In this document: positions 6,648 to 10,381 of the stretch, one piece after another
Numbering within the stretch: position 1 is the first letter of the stretch
Layout: each line of letters begins with the position of its first letter
DNA from: JBBQSF01 sp038214085
Lineage (GTDB): Bacteria; Bacteroidota; Bacteroidia; Bacteroidales; CG2-30-32-10
NCBI GenBank assembly: GCA_038214085.1
Contig: JBBQSF010000110.1
Span: forward strand, 1-10,381
Reading direction: 5' to 3'
DNA: 10,381 bases
Translations under genes and position numbers: made by a program
The notes under the pieces: model-generated
Databases searched by the model: none
The model's input: the letters and a program-made list of their open reading frames with translations, nothing else
What the model was told of the DNA's origin: nothing

Positions 6648-9088
6648 GCTTTTTTTCTCAGATAATGATAGTCCAAATAATAGGAAATTTTAAGCGAAAT
6701 ACTGTTCATTTGGTCTGATTTTAAGGTGTTAGTGAAATTTTCACTAAACGGAATAAAAGTTTTATTATCACTTGTTAGTATCTGATTTTTCCACACAAAA
6801 TTAAGTTCACTTCCCGGTGCAAATCTCCATGAAAATAAAAAATCAACGTTGAAGGCATTAAAGCTATTGTTCAAATTTTGATTAAAAGCGGAAGGAGTGA
6901 TGCTCCCGTCATTCTGCAGGTCGTAAAATGATTGATAATCAACCGTGGACCAGTAATGTCGGGAGACAAGCTTAAGTGAAACGGATTTTGAAAAAATGTA
7001 ATTTAAACCAATATTATTTTCAATTCTTCTCACATCTCTTTTTCCCATATATACATGGTTGGTATTTGTTAAATCAAAAGCAGCAAAACCTATGTCGTGC
7101 CATTCGTGATCAATGGAAAGGTTATAGCTAATCGAGAACCTGTTGCTGAAGCGAAATTTAGGACCAGCATCCCACCAGAAAGAATCTTTGAAATCTCCTT
7201 TGCCATTTAGATAACCTGCATTAGCTTCCCAGATGACTTTTTTTCGGATATTGCTTGAAAACAAAGTGTAAACCCACCAGGAAGAGGATTTCCTCAAGTA
7301 ACGCCCCTGAATACGAGGCTCAAAAAAATCATAATTTTCGAATGGAATCAAATCAAGCATAACCGTTAATGTAGAAAAATCTTTTAATGTTGCGGTTGTT
7401 GTTGTTTTAAGTTCGAAGTTCTCAAAATGATAAGGCATGTATTGATTGGAATGATCCAATCTTAACTCATTTAGCAAGCTCATAAACTTATAGAAAGGAT
7501 TATAAAAATTATAATTTACAACTGCTGTATTTTGAAGGCTGTTATTGAATTCAAGAAAGCCAAGATCATTTACATCATAATGATTAGAAAGAATGCTTTG
7601 TGTTAACGAAAATTTAAACCTACCACTGATTTTTCCATAAGAAATATTGGTTTTAAAACCCGATAATGCATTTGAATTTACGGAATCAAATTTTTCCGAT
7701 AACGCCGCGTTTCCAAATACAGCAAATGAATTATTTTTGTTGGCAAGTTTGAATTCAGTACCTGAAACATTTGCCATTCGGCCACCTTTGTCATAGTATG
7801 CATTTGTGTTCACCAAACTAACATAAGAGTTTTTTTTGAACACCTGATCCAGAACAATGATATTATAATTTGTTAAGGCCTGAGTCAGCATTTGTCTTTT
7901 GTTTCCATACTTATCCTGAACCTCGGCATAACAGTTGCCTGAAATTGCGTTAAACAAACCGATTCCCAATCCTTTTGCAGTTCTACCTGAAAGTTTTGTT
8001 GCATTGATAAGTTGTGTTTCAATAGGATTTTTAACTATTGAATCTTTGTCAGATAATTTATTTTGAATATTGAAGTAATCTATCGGAATACTTCCAATAC
8101 GCCTAGAATAAAAAAGATCGGCTTTGCTAAACAATTCCGTTGCCTCAGTAAAAAAAGGTCTTTTGTCTTCGTATTTGATTTCGAAAGGAGTCAAATTTAA
8201 AACAACCTCATCGGACTGAACCTGTCCGAAATCTGGAATTAGTGTCATGTCCAGAGTGAAACTCTCATTGATTCCAAATTTCACATCCATTCCTCCATTT
8301 ATTGATGTTGACATATTTTCTTTGCCCACAATGTTGTAGGGGTAATGATTAAGATACATTGAAATATAGGGCATAAATGATAGCCTCAATGGAGGAACAA
8401 TACTAGTAAATCCTGTGATTTCTCCTGATTGATTGCCGCTTTCACTATTGGAATTGTCCACCTTGTTCCAGCATGATATTTCCTGACTCCGCTGATGTGC
8501 ACGCCAGAAATTCACACCCCAAGGTTTTCCAAGTGTTTTCGGAAAACGAATAGCTGCATGAGGAATTTCTATTTCGGCACACCATCCAAGAGAATCAATA
8601 TTAACGGCGCTTTGCCAAACAGCATCCCATGTTTCGTCATATTCTCCCGAAGTACTTTTAAAGTCGAGCTGAATTCCCGAAGATGTAACAGCGAAAACAA
8701 ATTCATGTATACCATCGTTGAAGGGATTTATTGAAATATTGAAATAATCTGCATTAAGTTCCTGCTCATCGCGAACACCCAATTCCTTTGGAATACTGTC
8801 AGGGTAAGGATCATACATTCTAGCAAAAATATAAATTGCGGAGTTATCGTAACAAATTTTTACTTCTGTATTAAATTTTGATGGTTTACCATTGATTGGC
8901 TGGAATTGGTAAAAATCGCTTGCTACAGGGCATTTGCTCCAGATTTCTTCATCTGCCAATCCATTTATTTTAATATTAGAATAAGAGCGTATTGCTTCTG
9001 TTTTTTTTATTATACGCTGTGCATTAGCCTGAATGAAGCAAACAAGTGTGAGGAAACAAATAATGCTATTTTTAATCAGGCGTTTCAT
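6635..9088 (-). CDS. DUF5916 outer-membrane protein with CBM9-like N-terminal domain
   Basis: An exported 817-residue protein. A signal peptide (KRLIKN, hydrophobic core about 8-19, ANA ending at 23, then QRIIK) has no lipobox, so it is probably cleaved by signal peptidase I. Residues about 35-235 resemble the family 9 carbohydrate-binding-like sandwich often found in this family (KINGLADEEIWSKC, FARMYD, FRAHQRS-like FWRAHQRS). The DUF5916 core follows, with GGMDVKFGI (M at 267), IPDFGQVQSD, RPFFTEA (P311) and SRRIG. The rest, about 350-817, alternates polar and aromatic residues like a transmembrane beta-barrel and ends with SWRFAPGSELNFVWK and a strand near the C-terminus. The likely location is the outer membrane. 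The biological role of the family is not known to me; a carbohydrate or surface role is only suggested by the N-terminal domain. No SusC/SusD pair, glycoside hydrolase or regulator is adjacent, and I found no convincing promoter upstream. Confidence 0.9.
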   Translation of the reverse strand: MKRLIKNSIICFLTLVCFIQANAQRIIKKTEAIRSYSNIKINGLADEEIWSKCPVASDFYQFQPINGKPSKFNTEVKICYDNSAIYIFARMYDPYPDSIPKELGVRDEQELNADYFNISINPFNDGIHEFVFAVTSSGIQLDFKSTSGEYDETWDAVWQSAVNIDSLGWCAEIEIPHAAIRFPKTLGKPWGVNFWRAHQRSQEISCWNKVDNSNSESGNQSGEITGFTSIVPPLRLSFMPYISMYLNHYPYNIVGKENMSTSINGGMDVKFGINESFTLDMTLIPDFGQVQSDEVVLNLTPFEIKYEDKRPFFTEATELFSKADLFYSRRIGSIPIDYFNIQNKLSDKDSIVKNPIETQLINATKLSGRTAKGLGIGLFNAISGNCYAEVQDKYGNKRQMLTQALTNYNIIVLDQVFKKNSYVSLVNTNAYYDKGGRMANVSGTEFKLANKNNSFAVFGNAALSEKFDSVNSNALSGFKTNISYGKISGRFKFSLTQSILSNHYDVNDLGFLEFNNSLQNTAVVNYNFYNPFYKFMSLLNELRLDHSNQYMPYHFENFELKTTTTATLKDFSTLTVMLDLIPFENYDFFEPRIQGRYLRKSSSWWVYTLFSSNIRKKVIWEANAGYLNGKGDFKDSFWWDAGPKFRFSNRFSISYNLSIDHEWHDIGFAAFDLTNTNHVYMGKRDVRRIENNIGLNYIFSKSVSLKLVSRHYWSTVDYQSFYDLQNDGSITPSAFNQNLNNSFNAFNVDFLFSWRFAPGSELNFVWKNQILTSDNKTFIPFSENFTNTLKSDQMNSISLKISYYLDYHYLRKKASIK

Positions 9089-9127
9089 ACAGTATTCGAA
9101 ATTACTAAATATGTTTGAAAAAAAGTA

Positions 9128-9156
9128 TTTTGATAGATATTATTTTTTTACTTTTG
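9128..9156 (+). promoter_or_regulatory. candidate sucC promoter
   Basis: TACTTTTG (9149-9156) is an exact TAnnTTTG match, 22 bases before the sucC ATG. A TTTTG ends at 9132, giving a 16-base spacer, slightly short for the usual 17-23. Transcription would start near 9161-9163, leaving an A/T-rich leader of about 17 bases without a clear Shine-Dalgarno sequence. Confidence 0.45.
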
Positions 9157-9178
9157 AATCTTCATAAACAATATCTAA

Positions 9179-10369
9179 ATGAATCTACACGAATATCAGG
9201 CAAAATCTTTATTGAAGTGTTTTGGGGTTGCAGTTCCCGAGGGAATTGTTGCCGATACTCCAGATGCTGCAGTTGATGCGGCTCACATGCTGCAAGATAA
9301 AACAGGAACAGAAGTTTGGGCAATAAAAGCTCAAATTCATGCTGGAGGACGTGGAAAAGGCGGTGGCGTTAAAATTGCCCGTTCAGTTGAAGAAGTTAAA
9401 GAATATGCAGGTAAAATTCTTGGAATGCAGTTGATAACTCCTCAAACTAGTGCTTCCGGGAAAAAAGTAATGCGTGTACTCGTTGAACAGAATATCTATT
9501 ATAAAGGCGAAACCGAACCTAGTGAATTTTATATTGGTATATTGCTCAACAGGCAAACTGCAACCAATATGATAATTTATTCACCTCAGGGAGGTATGAG
9601 CATTGAAGAAGTTGCTGCAAAAACCCCTGAGCTTATTTATAAGGAAGAAATAGATCCAAAGGTTGGACTGCAGGCATTTCAGTGCCGTAAAATAGGTTTC
9701 AAACTTGGATTGAGCGGTCTGGCTTTAAAAGAAATGTCATCTTTTCTTTCTTCTTTGTACAAAGCGTATATGAGTCTTGATGCTTCTATGATTGAAATAA
9801 ATCCGGTAATAAAAACTGCTGACAATAAAATATATGCAGCTGATGCAAAAGTAACCATTGATAACAATGCATTGTTCCGTCATCCGGATATTTCGTCTAT
9901 GCGCGATTTTGGAGAAGAAGACCCGATGGAAGTTGAAGCCAGTTCTTTTGGACTCAATTTTGTAAAACTAGAAGGCAATGTAGGCTGTATGGTAAATGGC
10001 GCCGGACTTGCAATGGCAACCATGGATATCATTAAGCTTTCAGGCGGTGAGCCTGCAAATTTCCTTGATGTGGGCGGATCAGCAAACGCAAAAAGAGTAG
10101 AAGAAGCTTTTCGTATCATTTTAAAAGATCCGAATGTAAAAGTTATTCTGGTAAATATTTTTGGCGGCATTGTGCGTTGCGACCGCGTGGCACAAGGAAT
10201 TGTGGATGCATACAAAAACATTGGCGAAATAAAAATTCCAATAATTGCCCGTTTGCAGGGAACGAATGCCGAAGAAGCCAAAAAAATAATTGATGATTCC
10301 GGACTAAAAGTTTATTCTGCAATTCAGTTGCAGGACGCTGCTGATTTGGTAGCTCAGTTGATTAACTGA
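9179..10369 (+). CDS. sucC: succinate-CoA ligase (ADP/GDP-forming) subunit beta
   Basis: The beta subunit of succinyl-CoA synthetase, which with SucD interconverts succinyl-CoA plus NDP and phosphate with succinate, CoA and NTP in the TCA cycle (cytoplasm). The N-terminal half is an ATP-grasp domain: MNLHEYQAK at the start, the nucleotide loop HAGGRGKGGGVK (54-65), and the metal ligands E206/N208 in EINP and D222 in AADAK, with the same 14-residue spacing as in the E. coli enzyme. The C-terminal half is the CoA-ligase domain: GNVGCMVNGAGLAMATMD, FLDVGGSA, and VNIFGGIVRCD (from 325), whose GG loop supports the phosphohistidine of the alpha subunit. At 396 residues it is slightly longer than the 388 of E. 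coli. It is complete, with no missing key residue. ATP versus GTP preference cannot be read here. sucD may follow beyond the right edge. Confidence 0.97.
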   Translation: MNLHEYQAKSLLKCFGVAVPEGIVADTPDAAVDAAHMLQDKTGTEVWAIKAQIHAGGRGKGGGVKIARSVEEVKEYAGKILGMQLITPQTSASGKKVMRVLVEQNIYYKGETEPSEFYIGILLNRQTATNMIIYSPQGGMSIEEVAAKTPELIYKEEIDPKVGLQAFQCRKIGFKLGLSGLALKEMSSFLSSLYKAYMSLDASMIEINPVIKTADNKIYAADAKVTIDNNALFRHPDISSMRDFGEEDPMEVEASSFGLNFVKLEGNVGCMVNGAGLAMATMDIIKLSGGEPANFLDVGGSANAKRVEEAFRIILKDPNVKVILVNIFGGIVRCDRVAQGIVDAYKNIGEIKIPIIARLQGTNAEEAKKIIDDSGLKVYSAIQLQDAADLVAQLIN

Positions 10370-10381
10370 TTTTGCATAGAA

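Noticed and set aside
9089..9178. Promoter for the DUF5916 gene on the minus strand
   Set aside because: The best candidate, TAATTTCG just before the ATG, has a mismatch in the TTTG part and lacks a TTG at the right spacing, so I did not annotate it.
9880..10281. Minus-strand open frame of 133 codons within sucC
   Set aside because: It is antisense to strongly conserved SucC motifs and shows no recognisable protein family.

Overview
The window comes from a low-GC member of the Bacteroidota. The evidence is a TamB-family gene divergent from tsaD, a DUF5916 outer-membrane protein, promoter boxes of the Bacteroidota form TTG...TAnnTTTG, very short A-rich leaders without clear Shine-Dalgarno sequences, and a cold shock protein with the YFVHATG variant of RNP2. 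I cannot name a genus from the sequence.

Layout. Bases 1-183 are non-coding and hold two closely related palindromes plus a third small hairpin. tsaD (minus, about 184-1206) and a large tamB-like gene (plus, about 1208-5671) diverge from almost the same point; both appear to use TTG starts, and the tamB start is uncertain. tamB converges across 28 bp on a block of three minus-strand genes. In transcription order these are a DUF5916 outer-membrane protein (9088-6635), a cold shock protein (6532-6341) with its own promoter and a strong intrinsic terminator, and a 182-residue HEAT-like helical-repeat protein of unknown function (6248-5700). After a 90-bp divergent intergenic region, sucC (9179-10369) encodes the beta subunit of succinyl-CoA synthetase. 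The window ends 12 bases after its stop, so a following sucD cannot be seen.

How the genes relate. These are mostly household and envelope genes, not a dedicated system: tRNA t6A modification (TsaD), envelope biogenesis or lipid transport (TamB), an outer-membrane beta-barrel of unknown role (DUF5916), RNA chaperoning (Csp) and the TCA cycle (SucC). The strand changes and the terminator suggest mostly independent transcription units. I saw no mobile element, CRISPR array, tRNA or rRNA gene, and no defence or biosynthetic cluster. The points most worth a second look are the overlapping start zone of tsaD and tamB, the twin palindromes downstream of tsaD, and the uncharacterised HEAT-like protein.
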